Source: Flexilinea sp.
Lineage (GTDB): Bacteria > Chloroflexota > Anaerolineae > Anaerolineales > Anaerolineaceae
Assembly (NCBI GenBank): GCA_017432685.1
Contig: JAFRIR010000042.1
Coordinates: forward strand, 39,249 to 103,248
Reading direction: 5' to 3'
DNA: 64,000 bases
A model generated the notes under the pieces. It did no database searches. It was not told where the DNA came from and was given only the letters and a program-made list of their open reading frames with translations. How positions within the stretch are numbered: position 1 is the stretch's first letter; each line of letters begins with the position of its first letter. The translations under genes and the position numbers were made by a program. Positions 8,784 to 17,848 of the stretch are shown here, piece by piece.

Positions 8784-10097
8784 TTACGCCAGTTCAATCC
8801 CGCTCAGGTCAGGAGTGACGGTCGTCGTAATTCCGTTCGCAGTAATGGTGAAGTTGGTCGCGCCGGATGCAAATTCAGCGCCGTTCGTACCTTCCTTCAG
8901 CCCAAAGACAAAGTCGAGATACCATGCGGCGCCGACTTTCTTCATTTCGGCCTTCGGGATGTCATTACCGTTCATCTTGACGCCTTCCGGAGCGTCCTTG
9001 CTGATGCCCACACCCGGGATTTCCATGCGCCCGGTGATGTAGTGAGTGGTGCTCGCATCAAAACCGAGTTCGGATTTCTGGGTGGTGCTGATCAGGTTGG
9101 CTTTCCCCGTCAGCTTCAGTGAAGCGGCCCAGGTGGTCGCATCCGTGCGGGTGGTAGCAATCTTACCCGTGATGTTCGTGGTATCGAGCGCCACGGACAG
9201 ACCCGGATAAGGATATACTGCTTCCTGCATACGGGCAAACTTCAGGTTCGCGCCGGTGGTCTTCAGGATCACGACCTTGGATTCGTTGGTCATGGCAACG
9301 CAGTAAATCTGGTCGCCCGTGATTTCCGTGGAACGCTTGCGCGGTTTGCGGTCGACCTCGATGTTGGTGTCACGCTTGATGAAGTAGGTCAGAGCGGCCA
9401 GTTCATCATTGTGCATCGGGTCGTTGGTCAGGATAATCGGAGAGTAGAAGAACCCGCCGACACCGGACACACGGCGGGACGGAACGATACGGGCATTGCC
9501 GATCATACCGATTTCGCCGTTAATCATCACCTGATTGCCGTATTTATTACGGTCAATGAAGTTCGGGTCTTTCCGCAGGGTGGTCACATTGTCAGGGTGA
9601 ACCAGCATAATCATGTCGATGACACCTTCAGCCTGGAACAGACCGATAGCGTCAATGACGTTTTCATAGCTGATTGCATCATTGGCATTGTAGACATTGC
9701 TGGAGTTCAGCAGTTCCACATGGGCATCCTCATCCAGCTTGCCGAGAATGGAATCGGCCATGGATGTGGTCGCCTGCCCGACGGGGTTGCCATGTGCGGA
9801 CAGTACCGCAATATCGGAAATTTCAGTACCGATACCCGCCATTTTCACGGTGTAATCGGCACTTTCCGTACCCAGGGCACGGATCGGAATTTCATCGCCT
9901 TCCGCAACTTCTTCCGCTTCACCATCCCAGACAAAACGGGCAACAGTAATCGTACTGCCGACCCGCCCGGTCAGGGTTCTGTCAAGGGTCGCATACGGGA
10001 GCACCGTAATCGCCTTTTCGATCTTCGCCTGAATCATATCGCCGATGACTTCAGGGTCGATGAGTTTACTAAGAGTAGTCATTTCATAGTCAGCCAT
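8784..10097 (-). CDS. Major capsid protein with C-terminal Ig-like extension
   Basis: 437 residues. The first 300 or so match the HK97-fold N4-gp56-type capsid group: LSKLIDPEVIGDMI, RTLTGRVGSTITV, IDMIMLVHPDNVTTLRKDPNF, IGMIGNARIVPSRRV. From about 305 a beta-rich extension (ATTWAASLKLTG, GATNFTITANG) looks like a surface decoration domain fused to the capsid protein. It lies between scaffold and connector genes, as expected. Confidence 0.9.
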   Translation of the reverse strand: MADYEMTTLSKLIDPEVIGDMIQAKIEKAITVLPYATLDRTLTGRVGSTITVARFVWDGEAEEVAEGDEIPIRALGTESADYTVKMAGIGTEISDIAVLSAHGNPVGQATTSMADSILGKLDEDAHVELLNSSNVYNANDAISYENVIDAIGLFQAEGVIDMIMLVHPDNVTTLRKDPNFIDRNKYGNQVMINGEIGMIGNARIVPSRRVSGVGGFFYSPIILTNDPMHNDELAALTYFIKRDTNIEVDRKPRKRSTEITGDQIYCVAMTNESKVVILKTTGANLKFARMQEAVYPYPGLSVALDTTNITGKIATTRTDATTWAASLKLTGKANLISTTQKSELGFDASTTHYITGRMEIPGVGISKDAPEGVKMNGNDIPKAEMKKVGAAWYLDFVFGLKEGTNGAEFASGATNFTITANGITTTVTPDLSGIELA

Positions 10098-10107
10098 CTT
10101 GTTCCTC

Positions 10108-10356
10108 CTAAATTACGCAGATTTTCACGCCTCGCTTTTTCTTCTCCACCGTCTTGATTTGTGCTTCTGCTTTGCTTTCTTTTTCCGCCACAGCGGGTTT
10201 TTCCACCGCTTTTTCCACAACAGGCCCGGCCGCGGGTTCAACCTTTACAGGTTCGAACGTTAGAGGCTCTTCCGCAACCGGCGCATCTCCAAATACTTCA
10301 TCCTGAACAATGACGGGTTCGTCCATGTCAAGACTGCTTTTCTTTGCTCGTGCCAT
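10108..10356 (-). CDS. Small Ala/Lys/Glu/Pro-rich protein of the head operon
   Basis: 82 residues, low complexity (VAEEPLTFEPVKVEPAAGPVVEKAVEKP) with a basic C-terminus KKKRGVKICVI. The second ATG is preferred because it places GGAGG five bases upstream. It overlaps the end of the scaffold gene. It may be a scaffold accessory or a small head protein; no known family is recognised. Confidence 0.6.
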   Translation of the reverse strand: MARAKKSSLDMDEPVIVQDEVFGDAPVAEEPLTFEPVKVEPAAGPVVEKAVEKPAVAEKESKAEAQIKTVEKKKRGVKICVI

Positions 10357-10358
10357 CA

Positions 10359-11264
10359 TTACCTCCCCATCGCTCTCGCATATTCTTCAGGATGTTCCTC
10401 ACGGTATTTCGTCCGTTCGATATATCCCATCTTGTCAAGGTCTTTTTTCGTGATCGCCGTCTTCACCTTCGGTTTGTGCTCCGCTGCTTCCACGATGGTG
10501 GTTTTGGGTGTGATGTAACGCTTGTGTTCTTTCAGGTAGTCCTGCAGATTTTCATCAAAGTCACCCTCCATCTGTTCAACCTTGTATTGCACAAACTCAA
10601 CGGCATCCCTTTCCACGCCGGCCTTGATAATCGTGTTTTCATGTTTCAGCTTTTCGACTGCTTCAAAGCCTTCACGCTTGGCTTTTTCCAGCTCTTCCGT
10701 CAGCCGGTTGTTCTGGACACGCAGAACGCTCATTTTTTCTTCCAAAGTCTGCTGAGATTCACGCCAATGTTCGAACTGCTCCCGTTCTTCCTTGGACGGC
10801 AGGCGTTTGGCAAGAGCGGATTTCAGAGCTTTTTCAAATTCAGCCTGAGTGAATGTCTTCTCGGCATCCTTTTTCGCTTTCTCTTTTTCCAGCTGCTTTT
10901 CCTTCGCCTTTCGGAGTTTTTCAAAAAAAGCGTCCAGTTCGGCGTCCGTGTCGTCTTCTGTCTTTTTCTTTTCCGCTTTTTTCTTCTCGGTCTTGGCAGG
11001 CTTATTCTTTTTTTCAGGTTCTTTCTTCTTCACAGGCTCCGGCTCCGGTTCAGGTTCTTCGTCCCCGTCATCGGTTTCTTCCTCATCGGTTTCCTCTTCC
11101 TGTTCCTCAGGTTCGGATTCAGATTCGGTTTCCAGTTCATCCTGTTCAGGATCCTCAGTCTCTGCAGCTTCCGCTTCCTGTTCTTCGATTTCAGGTTCGG
11201 TCACTTCTTCGACTGTTTCGTCAATGTCGATTTCTTCGACAACATCATTCAGGTTCTTAGCCAT
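10359..11264 (-). CDS. Capsid scaffold protein
   Basis: 301 residues from the ATG with ribosome site GGGAGAAAG. The first half is extremely acidic (runs of E/D), followed by a Lys/Glu charged region and a coiled coil (about 130-230). The C-terminal part is FDENLQDYLKEHKRYITP and ends in YAR. This layout and the place just before the capsid gene are typical of scaffold proteins. A long antisense ORF over it is only a shadow. Confidence 0.8.
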   Translation of the reverse strand: MAKNLNDVVEEIDIDETVEEVTEPEIEEQEAEAAETEDPEQDELETESESEPEEQEEETDEEETDDGDEEPEPEPEPVKKKEPEKKNKPAKTEKKKAEKKKTEDDTDAELDAFFEKLRKAKEKQLEKEKAKKDAEKTFTQAEFEKALKSALAKRLPSKEEREQFEHWRESQQTLEEKMSVLRVQNNRLTEELEKAKREGFEAVEKLKHENTIIKAGVERDAVEFVQYKVEQMEGDFDENLQDYLKEHKRYITPKTTIVEAAEHKPKVKTAITKKDLDKMGYIERTKYREEHPEEYARAMGR

Positions 11265-11319
11265 TTTTCTTTCTCCCGTGATATGCCCGTCGGCGTTTAC
11301 CCGATTGCGGCTTAAAAGC

Positions 11320-11385
11320 AAAAGAAGGCAGCCATTTCTGACTGCCTTCTTAGGGCCCAATCGTTATGATTAAGTTTATTATAAC
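11320..11385 (-). promoter_or_regulatory. Late promoter-hairpin module, copy 2 (scaffold/capsid operon)
   Basis: TATG-T-TATAAT (11378-11383) lies 19 bases before GGGCCCTAAGAAGGCAG, which forms a stem with CTGCCTTC and is followed by TTTTG. An ACTAAATATA element about 15 bases upstream of the -10 box also occurs near copy 1. Confidence 0.75.
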
Positions 11386-11505
11386 ATATTTTTTATATTT
11401 AGTGCAACGAGTAAATATTTGTCAAGCAATATGTTATATTTAGTTGTTTATTAATTAGTTTACCATATTTTTGTCAAAAATAATAATCAATTGACGATAT
11501 GTATC

Positions 11506-12339
11506 TTAGTCATGTGCATCATACTGAATCCGGATCCCGGCGTCTTTCAGCCGCTGAATCGTATCCAGCAGTTCCGACGGCGTATTATTTTTCCAGCTTT
11601 TCGGCATGGAGATATGACTGATTTCGTTCGTTGTGACTTTCCCATGGAATTGCAGTTCCAGGTAGCCGTCCCCGCTATCTTCGAACTTTCCAGTCTTCAA
11701 TAATGTTTTTGACTTTCTTTTGAAATCTTTCGGATCTGCCCAAAATTTGTCGCCGCTTGATACCCATTGCGGGTTATTGACAAAGCTCGGATAGTACGCT
11801 TTATAATCCAGGGAATCGCCCAATGTCATTGTCGTTCGGTCCATCATCACGTCTTTTTTCAGGACGATATCAAAATCCCCGTACCATTCTGCAGCGTCTG
11901 TCTGTCCGTCACTCAGGTACCCGTATTTTTCATATTCTTCATCCGCAAGCCCTCCGTCATGATCGAACAGTCTTTGAGAAATGTCTCTTCTTTCATCCGG
12001 GTCATAATATCCGCCGCTCCTTCCGGCCTGCATCTGGTTCCAGATTTCTCCCGAATCCAGAATGCCGTTCATCGCTCTGTTCGTGACGCGAATACGAAAA
12101 TCGCCCTTATTGATATATTCCCGGATAGCTGCCAGTCCTGCATCAATATCGCGCTTTTGGCTTTCAGACAATTCGTCATATTGTTCAGCTGCAAGTTTGA
12201 CATTTCCATTGAATTTTCTCAGTGTAGCCGGTACTTTGTTATTTCTGTGGTTTATCTCTTTCCCGTCCCGCCGGATATAAACCCCGTTCCGACGGATATA
12301 TATTGATCGTCCTGTTGAAAAGTCTCTTCCTCCACCCAT
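11506..12339 (-). CDS. Tagged (MGGGRD) effector candidate, ADP-ribosyltransferase-like
   Basis: 277 residues. The N-terminal tag MGGGRDFSTGRSIYIRRNGV YIRRDGKEINH is nearly the same as that of the metallopeptidase gene at 23321-24250. The remaining protein has IRVTNRAMNGIL, YGDFDIVLKKDV, RTTMTLGDSLD (about 169-178) and YLELQFHGKVTTNEISHI (about 238-255). This order resembles ADP-ribosyltransferase-like toxin domains of bacterial and phage polymorphic toxins. The domain call is tentative because I cannot confirm the catalytic triad. It follows the portal region, where phages of this type usually have a MuF minor head protein. Confidence 0.6.
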   Translation of the reverse strand: MGGGRDFSTGRSIYIRRNGVYIRRDGKEINHRNNKVPATLRKFNGNVKLAAEQYDELSESQKRDIDAGLAAIREYINKGDFRIRVTNRAMNGILDSGEIWNQMQAGRSGGYYDPDERRDISQRLFDHDGGLADEEYEKYGYLSDGQTDAAEWYGDFDIVLKKDVMMDRTTMTLGDSLDYKAYYPSFVNNPQWVSSGDKFWADPKDFKRKSKTLLKTGKFEDSGDGYLELQFHGKVTTNEISHISMPKSWKNNTPSELLDTIQRLKDAGIRIQYDAHD

Positions 12340-12360
12340 ATTCCACCTCCGGGCAGTTAA

Positions 12361-12412
12361 TAAAAAAAGAAGGCTAAACTTTTTTATTGGTTTAGCCTTC
12401 TTAGGGTCTTCA
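12361..12412 (-). promoter_or_regulatory. Late-type hairpin, copy 3
   Basis: AGACCCTAAGAAGGCTAAACC pairs with GGTTTAGCCTTC and is followed by TTTTTTTA and the leader of the tagged gene. Unlike most copies it lacks a clear TATAAT upstream and sits between two genes of the same direction, so the hairpin can occur without a strong promoter. Confidence 0.6.
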
Positions 12413-12433
12413 ACTGCTTATTTTGCTGTTATC

Positions 12434-12682
12434 TTATTTTGTTTTCGCCTCTGCAATCAGCTTGTTGATGTGATTCTTTATCTTCTCCGGTACCGGAGTA
12501 TCGGTATTCCGCAGATCTTCAAGATCATCCTCACTCCAATATCGCTTCGAGATATTCGCAAAAGATGTAATCACACCTTTTTCACCGTTGCCCATATAAA
12601 CCGGGTTGTGCAGATTTCTCGGATAACCCGTTACACTGACGATATACCAGCCGTCATCTTTGCCTCGTGCTATAACTTTCAT
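12434..12682 (-). CDS. Small protein with PEKIKN motif
   Basis: 82 residues: a short beta-rich start (GWYIVSVTGYPRNLHNPVYMG) then a helical tail with TPVPEKIKNHINKLIAEAK. The tail motif resembles APESIKKDY in four other small proteins of this window that lie next to tagged effector or terminase genes. It is between the ADP-ribosylglycohydrolase and the tagged gene at 11506. Function unknown; an inhibitor or chaperone is one possibility. Confidence 0.6.
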   Translation of the reverse strand: MKVIARGKDDGWYIVSVTGYPRNLHNPVYMGNGEKGVITSFANISKRYWSEDDLEDLRNTDTPVPEKIKNHINKLIAEAKTK

Positions 12683-12712
12683 ATCTTTACCTCATTCTTT
12701 CTTTATTATACA

Positions 12713-13504
12713 TTAAATTCTATTCTGATATCTATTTTCGAATCTTCTTACGATATCCAGCAGCCGGGCGTCCAGGTATTTTTCTGCAAGCTCCCTGATA
12801 TCCTCCGGCACGTCCCAGTATGCCTCAGCCATTCCGCCAGTCATGCAGGCGATCGTATCGCTGTCCCCGCCGATGGAGATTGCCGTCCGTATTGCATCCT
12901 CAAATGACGTGGATTCCAGGAATGCTTCAATGGCTTGTGGCACGCTCTCCATGCAGGTTTCCACATGCTCATAGGTCGGGCGAATCTCATCACAGGTGAA
13001 ATACAGCTTGTAGTATTTCTCATTCACTGTCTGCCGGATCTCTTCAAAGGACATTTTCTGCCTTGCCATCCAGATGACATCCGCCACCGCCAGCGCACCC
13101 TTTATCCCTTCCGGGTGATTGTGCGATACTTCTGTCACCGCTTTTGCTGCTTCCAGCATTTGAGCACGGTCATCGAATGCAAACGGGACGGGGCTGATCC
13201 GCATTCCCGCTCCGTTGCCGAGACTGTTATACGGTTCGGTCAGATCGTTGAGAATCCAGGTGTAGAAATAATACCCATATCCGCAGTTGGGATAATGCTT
13301 CCCGATGCTGTGCATGGTCCTGATGGCCGCTTCCTGCAGTGTTTCTCTCTCCCCTTTTGTCATGAGGGCTTCGGCAATGGCACAGGTCATCACGGTGTCA
13401 TCCGTGAAATTGCATTCCGGCACTATCAGCTCAAATTCCTTGCTTTTGTGATTGTTGAATTCAAATCTGCTCCCGGCGATATCTCCGATAATTGCTCCTA
13501 TCAT
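12713..13504 (-). CDS. ADP-ribosylglycohydrolase (DraG-like)
   Basis: 263 residues. It removes ADP-ribose from modified targets. The N-terminal GAIIGDIAGSRFE, the metal site NFTDDTVMT (residues about 32-40) and the second metal motif GGDSDTIACMTGG near residue 213 are diagnostic for the family. The start ATG follows AGGAGG. It lies in a short operon with small proteins. The window also codes for at least two ADP-ribosyltransferase-type proteins, so this enzyme may reverse their modification in the producing cell or may act on host marks; that link is inference. Confidence 0.9.
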   Translation of the reverse strand: MIGAIIGDIAGSRFEFNNHKSKEFELIVPECNFTDDTVMTCAIAEALMTKGERETLQEAAIRTMHSIGKHYPNCGYGYYFYTWILNDLTEPYNSLGNGAGMRISPVPFAFDDRAQMLEAAKAVTEVSHNHPEGIKGALAVADVIWMARQKMSFEEIRQTVNEKYYKLYFTCDEIRPTYEHVETCMESVPQAIEAFLESTSFEDAIRTAISIGGDSDTIACMTGGMAEAYWDVPEDIRELAEKYLDARLLDIVRRFENRYQNRI

Positions 13505-13518
13505 TTAGTTCCTCCTGA

Positions 13519-13725
13519 TTATTCTGAAATTGGTTTTAAATGAATTGTGATTATTCTGTCGTTGACCACGAACATATTGATTGTCCGCTGCGCCAAGGAA
13601 AAAATGCAGCCGTCCTGTATCTCCTTTTTCGTCAGAGAACCGATCTGTTTTCCCCGGCTGAAAAATTCAATTCTGTCAAAATCGCTTGCCATGCTGATTT
13701 TATTGACAAATTCGATTGCTTTCAT
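13519..13725 (-). CDS. Small hypothetical protein
   Basis: 68 residues (MKAIEFVNKISMASDFDRIE ...), mixed alpha/beta, with GAGG before the ATG. An in-frame upstream start overlaps the preceding gene and lacks a ribosome site. No family recognised. It shares the operon with the ADP-ribosylglycohydrolase. Confidence 0.55.
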   Translation of the reverse strand: MKAIEFVNKISMASDFDRIEFFSRGKQIGSLTKKEIQDGCIFSLAQRTINMFVVNDRIITIHLKPISE

Positions 13726-13735
13726 AGCAGCCTCA

Positions 13736-14161
13736 TTATGCCGGGAGGGCGATCCCGGCATTCAAGATTTTCTGCTCGATGGTTTCCCGGCGCAGCCCTT
13801 CGCGAACTCCGCTGACACCGTGCGCCTTGGCATAGGCGATCAGGTCGTTGTATGCCTTGCAGGCTGCTTCCCAGCGTTCCTGGCGTTTGGTTTCCCATTC
13901 AGCCTTACGCTGTTCAGCCTGTTCGGCTTCTGCCGTCTTTTCTTCAGCAGTCGCCACTGTGCAGGATTTAGGAACCCAGCAGTTGAAGCTGTGACCTTTG
14001 GTCAGGACAACAACTTTGTACGCCTTTTCTGTTTCCTGGACGACAAAGCATTCGTGTTCAGCATACGGACCGTAAGATTCCTCGTAGTTTTTATTGTAAA
14101 ACCATGCCTTCATATAAATAGGGGTAATTGTGTTGTTGATAGTATTGGTGTTTGTATTCAT
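13736..14161 (-). CDS. Early-operon protein, paralogue of the 21.6 kb protein
   Basis: 141 residues from the ATG after GGAGGCTGAC. The core ETEKAYKVVV ... FNCWVPKSC is shared with the product of 21596-21859 (ETEKAF ... VKIWVPKSCV), so both belong to one family. The second half is a charged helix (AEEKTAEAEQAEQRKAEWET). It is the first gene after an early-type promoter. Function unknown. Confidence 0.65.
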   Translation of the reverse strand: MNTNTNTINNTITPIYMKAWFYNKNYEESYGPYAEHECFVVQETEKAYKVVVLTKGHSFNCWVPKSCTVATAEEKTAEAEQAEQRKAEWETKRQERWEAACKAYNDLIAYAKAHGVSGVREGLRRETIEQKILNAGIALPA

Positions 14162-14210
14162 GTCAGCCTCCTTCGTGTTTGTCAATGTTTTTTGCTTTCA
14201 ACTATACATA

Positions 14211-14238
14211 ATTATAATCAGTGTTATATATTTGTCAA
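14211..14238 (-). promoter_or_regulatory. Early promoter, copy 1
   Basis: TTGACA (14233-14238), 16-base spacer, TATAAT (14211-14216), then the conserved TATGTATAGTTGAAAGC flank shared by nine promoters. Drives 13736-14161 and probably the genes to 12434. Confidence 0.85.
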
Positions 14239-14265
14239 TAGTATTTTTATATTTATTACATTCCA

Positions 14266-14303
14266 CAGCAAAATAAATACCGCCGGATTCAGCGGTATTT
14301 TTT
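14266..14303 (-). terminator. Rho-independent terminator
   Basis: Minus strand ATACCGCTGAATCCGGCGGT stem followed by ATTTATTTT, downstream of the tagged gene at 14363. Confidence 0.75.
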
Positions 14304-14362
14304 GATCTGACAGGTACTTTGTTATTCCATCATCAGGTTCAAATAAACAGTGCTAATTTCAC

Positions 14363-14932
14363 CTATCTCACTTTTCCAAATATTCGCTCAATTCCACTAA
14401 CTGATTTTGAATACGCTGCAAAATCAGTACCGAAATCATTAAGTACACCATTTCCAACACCGTCCTCAACTTGATTGGCAAATTCAGCGATCGTCCTCAT
14501 TAATGACCATCGCTCGTCAGCCAGATTATCGAGCTCCTTTGAATCCCTGGAATTATTATATTGCTGATTAACCTCTCTCAATTGTCGCGCAAGTTCTTTT
14601 CCTTCGCGTTGTATATAAGACTTCCTATCCAGCTTTTTATAAGCTTTTTCTGCTTCTCTTTTTGTACCGGGAGCAGCAGAACCTAATACTTCATACATCA
14701 TTGCAGTGCGTTCTTTATCACTCAGTTTTGCAAAAACATCGTCTTTTGTATTTTTGTTATTCCCGGACAGTTTGATCGTCGGAGTGTTACCTTGCCCGCT
14801 ATCCCTCCTTTGCGTTATTGCATCATTGGCATTTTTCCGCATTTGATTGTATTGCGAATCAGTCGCAGTACCAACTGCATGACGAACTCCGTTTTCGTCA
14901 CGATAATATAAACGATGATATCCTCTTCCCAT
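14363..14932 (-). CDS. Tagged (MGRGYHR) effector candidate A
   Basis: 189 residues. The first 62 or so residues (MGRGYHRLYYRDENGVRHAV ... KLSGNNKNT) are almost identical to the start of the product of 43888-44598, while the rest differs completely. After the tag there is a helical, charged domain (DDVFAKLSDKERTAMMYEVL ... YIQREGKELARQLREVN) of unknown family. It lies directly downstream of the portal gene, where a minor head protein would be expected. Confidence 0.65.
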   Translation of the reverse strand: MGRGYHRLYYRDENGVRHAVGTATDSQYNQMRKNANDAITQRRDSGQGNTPTIKLSGNNKNTKDDVFAKLSDKERTAMMYEVLGSAAPGTKREAEKAYKKLDRKSYIQREGKELARQLREVNQQYNNSRDSKELDNLADERWSLMRTIAEFANQVEDGVGNGVLNDFGTDFAAYSKSVSGIERIFGKVR

Positions 14933-14948
14933 AATTTCACCTCACTTT

Positions 14949-16673
14949 TTAAAACGGAACGTTATTGATATCCAGGTCGCTGTCCTCCGGCAACTCCAGG
15001 CTGTCCCCGTCTTCCACATCCTGCTGAGCCTGTCCGCGTGCAAAATTGAAGTCCGCTTCCCGCTGCTGTTCCGTCTGTGCCATCTGTTTTTCAAACGCTT
15101 CATTCTGTAATTCATCATTCTGCGCTTTGATTTCTTCAATACGTTTCTTTGCCTGTTCTTCTGTTTCATACGGGAACAGATATCGCCGCATTTCCTCCAG
15201 ACTGACCACCCCAAGCTCCAGTCCCTTTGTGATCTCTGCAAATGTAGGGGTGACGTGCTTCTTTGCCTCTTCTTCGGATTCCCCGTAAAAGTGCATCCGG
15301 AACTCTGCTTTGGAGCGGATCCCCATCTGCAAATCCGACAGCCACTGCGCCCGTTCGGTATCGGCGTCAATAATATAGCTGTCATCGGCCATCACGGTGA
15401 TCAATGCATCGGGGTTTACCTTCTCGCCCAGGATGTTCTTTCCAATCCAGAGGATCGCCTTTGTCACTTCCTTCAGCGCCTTTTCAATGCAGATCATTTC
15501 CTTGTTTGCATTCTGCACCATCTCCTGGCGTTCCCCTATCCACTGTGTAGCCGTTGTGGATGTGATCTGGCTGCCTTCCAGTACATAGCGTTTTGCTCCA
15601 AGTCCTATACGCATTGAAAACAGGTCGAGCATCTTCTGGACACCGGCGGCATTGTCAGATACACGCAGGGACGGGTTGTATTCCTGATACATCCCGCCGT
15701 CCAGAATCTTATCCCCGGCATTGATGAACAGCTGCTCTTCGGCTTCCTGCGGCGCAAGGACTTTCCCTTCTTCATCGGTCGAAAACATGGACGATGACAT
15801 CAGCACCATCTTGCGCCCGAGCTTGAAATCGGTAATGAAGTTGTCAAAGGCGCAGTCCAATCCCTTCAGGACATCTTCCGCCCCTGAGATAATGGACACC
15901 CCGAACGGGGAATCGTAATCAAAGATGTTCACGCCGGATTTGCGAATCAGGGAGAACCAGGGAACGGGGCTGCCAGTATGCACCATCTGGCCGTAGCCTT
16001 CTTTTTCGATGTATGTTCCGTGCTCATCCAGATAGAAAGATTCGATATCGTATGTACCGTCATCATTCAATAAATGGATGGAAACAAGGCTGACTTCTTT
16101 TCCGTCTATCTGCCGGGATGATATAAAAGCTGCTTCCTTCATGATGGAGTTTTCATAGGAAATCGGGATAATCTGGTCGGCACACAGGTAATTGATCCCG
16201 ATACTCGCACCGCCCAGCAGCCGTCCGTAATTCTCAGCGTCTTCTTCATCGTCATTCATCTTCATCTTGCGGACATATACCTCGAAGGCGCCTGTACCGC
16301 TCCACCGGGAAGTCGCCACCAGTTCATTCGCATTCCGCCAGAAATCATTGTCCCCGAATACGCCGCTGATCTCATCTTTCCCCATCACAAATTCCTGTGA
16401 TTTTTCATCCTCGATGACAATTCGGGTCTTTTCGTTCAGCAGGATCGACGCCCAGTCTTCCGAACCTTTCAGCAGCATATTCGTTTTGTGCCGATGCAGT
16501 TTGACGGATTTTGTGTCGTCATTCAAATCCATCTTTTTATGAAATTCGTGGAAGCCTTTGACATTTCCCTCCAGCCAGTGACGCCATTCGGCAATCCGGT
16601 CATACATGACGGATTTCTTCACGTCCTTGCCGTATTTTCTGTTGATGTAGTCAATTACCACCTGATAATTCAT
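14949..16673 (-). CDS. Phage portal protein (A118/SPP1-like)
   Basis: 574 residues from the ATG with GAGGTGG upstream. It forms the dodecameric DNA gate of the capsid. NYQVVIDYINRKYG at the start, LLNEKTRIVIEDEKS, INYLCADQIIPISYENS, YGQMVHTGSPVPWFSLIRKS and GSQITSTTATQWIGERQEMV fit A118-like portals. The end is a Glu/Gln-rich helix and an acidic tail. In related phages the next gene is a MuF-type minor head protein; here it is a tagged gene of the MGRG type. Confidence 0.9.
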   Translation of the reverse strand: MNYQVVIDYINRKYGKDVKKSVMYDRIAEWRHWLEGNVKGFHEFHKKMDLNDDTKSVKLHRHKTNMLLKGSEDWASILLNEKTRIVIEDEKSQEFVMGKDEISGVFGDNDFWRNANELVATSRWSGTGAFEVYVRKMKMNDDEEDAENYGRLLGGASIGINYLCADQIIPISYENSIMKEAAFISSRQIDGKEVSLVSIHLLNDDGTYDIESFYLDEHGTYIEKEGYGQMVHTGSPVPWFSLIRKSGVNIFDYDSPFGVSIISGAEDVLKGLDCAFDNFITDFKLGRKMVLMSSSMFSTDEEGKVLAPQEAEEQLFINAGDKILDGGMYQEYNPSLRVSDNAAGVQKMLDLFSMRIGLGAKRYVLEGSQITSTTATQWIGERQEMVQNANKEMICIEKALKEVTKAILWIGKNILGEKVNPDALITVMADDSYIIDADTERAQWLSDLQMGIRSKAEFRMHFYGESEEEAKKHVTPTFAEITKGLELGVVSLEEMRRYLFPYETEEQAKKRIEEIKAQNDELQNEAFEKQMAQTEQQREADFNFARGQAQQDVEDGDSLELPEDSDLDINNVPF

Positions 16674-16683
16674 AAAAACCACC

Positions 16684-17163
16684 TCAAGACCAATTCACAT
16701 CCAGGCCGGGAAACCGGCTCATATTCGGGTCGAACCTTGCCGTCTGTGTCTGCTTGTTGCCGTTGCGGTCGGTGAAGGTAAAGGTCAAATCCATCACACC
16801 GTTATTGATCGTTGAGCTTTGGATATTGATTCCGTACTCTGTCAAAAGCTGCTTCAGCATTTTCGGGTTTTTATAGAGATATGTAACTGCTTTTCTCATA
16901 GCGTCATATCTGCTTTTGATGTGTGAGTTGTACTGTTGATCAATGCCCTCATACTCATTCTTCGCGGTTCTGTTGATCGTCACCACCATATTATGGTCTC
17001 TTGCTTTTGTAGCAGTGGCAATCCCGGCAATATACTCATATGCCGTGCCTTCGTACAATCCGCCTCGTCCATGAAATGAATGTTCTGCCAGAAATTCGTC
17101 AATTGCGTTTTCGGCCGCCCGCTGTATCCGTTTTCCGTTTCTGTATTCTGCACTTCCGCCCAT
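16684..17163 (-). CDS. Tagged (MGGS) effector candidate
   Basis: 159 residues. MGGSAEYRNGKRIQRAAENA at the start is the MGGS tag class (compare MGGSARYR, MGGSASYR). The remaining part has NMVVTINRTAKNEYEGIDQQ, YGINIQSSTINNGVMDLTFTFTDRNGNKQ and no motif I recognise. It sits between portal and terminase and has its own late module 20 bases upstream. Confidence 0.6.
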   Translation of the reverse strand: MGGSAEYRNGKRIQRAAENAIDEFLAEHSFHGRGGLYEGTAYEYIAGIATATKARDHNMVVTINRTAKNEYEGIDQQYNSHIKSRYDAMRKAVTYLYKNPKMLKQLLTEYGINIQSSTINNGVMDLTFTFTDRNGNKQTQTARFDPNMSRFPGLDVNWS

Positions 17164-17179
17164 ATCACACCACCTTTAA

Positions 17180-17240
17180 ACAAAAAGAAGGCACTTCTGT
17201 TATGAAATGCCTTCTTAGGGTCTCTTTGTATAATTATACT
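17180..17240 (-). promoter_or_regulatory. Late promoter-hairpin module, copy 4
   Basis: TATAAT (17233-17238), then AGACCCTAAGAAGGCATTTC ... GAAGTGCCTTC, TTTTTG and GGTGG before the MGGS gene. A clear example of the full module. Confidence 0.85.
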
Positions 17241-17276
17241 TGATTATCCCCAGATAATGCTATATTTCATTTTCGA

Positions 17277-17843
17277 TCAGGTCCAATCGATGCCAATTCT
17301 GCTGAATAATCCGCCCGTGATGCTCACTGCATCCGCATAGTTTCGGAATGCATAATCTGCCTCATATTGGCTGCTAACCCGCTCTGCTCCGGATTCCTTC
17401 AGCAATTGCATATAGATCTCTTTGATTTCGTCGAGCCTGTCCCAGGGAGCAGATCCCTGAAAGGATTTCTTCAGTTGTTTGACCAGCTGTAGTTCTTTCT
17501 TTGTATGCAGCGTCTTCGGCGATACCTTCTCAAAGGAAAAATCACCGCCTTTTGTGAACCCATCGAACGGACCGTCATAATCCGACACCACAATATACCC
17601 TTTGCCGCCCTGACCGTATTGTTGAATCTCTTCTCTGTCTCCCGGTTCCAGGGTACGGACGTATTTGTTAAATCCGCTCGGGGTTTCCGCGTATATCCGA
17701 TCATTTCTCACAACAAATTCCGTTCTTTCCGGCAGTCCTTCGATAAAGTTTTTAATTTCTTTTTTGTACGGACTTACCCGGTAGTATTTTCCGTCAACCT
17801 TCGTATAAACTGCTGCACCTGCGTTATCTCTGCCACCGCCCAT
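17277..17843 (-). CDS. Tagged (MGGGRD) effector candidate, unknown domain
   Basis: 188 residues when started at the MGGGRDN codon, which makes the tag match its relatives (MGGGRDNAGAAVYTKVDGKY YRVSPYKKE). After the tag come FIEGLPERTEFVVRNDRIYA, GYIVVSDYDGPFDGFTKGGD and a helical end. The terL stop is 6 bases upstream of the start, so it is in the terL operon. No known enzyme family is recognised. Confidence 0.6.
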   Translation of the reverse strand: MGGGRDNAGAAVYTKVDGKYYRVSPYKKEIKNFIEGLPERTEFVVRNDRIYAETPSGFNKYVRTLEPGDREEIQQYGQGGKGYIVVSDYDGPFDGFTKGGDFSFEKVSPKTLHTKKELQLVKQLKKSFQGSAPWDRLDEIKEIYMQLLKESGAERVSSQYEADYAFRNYADAVSITGGLFSRIGIDWT

Positions 17844-17848
17844 AATTA

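Noticed and set aside
10344-11315. Long plus-strand ORF (323 residues)
   Set aside because: Antisense shadow of the low-complexity scaffold gene; Phe/Leu-rich translation of GAA-rich codons.
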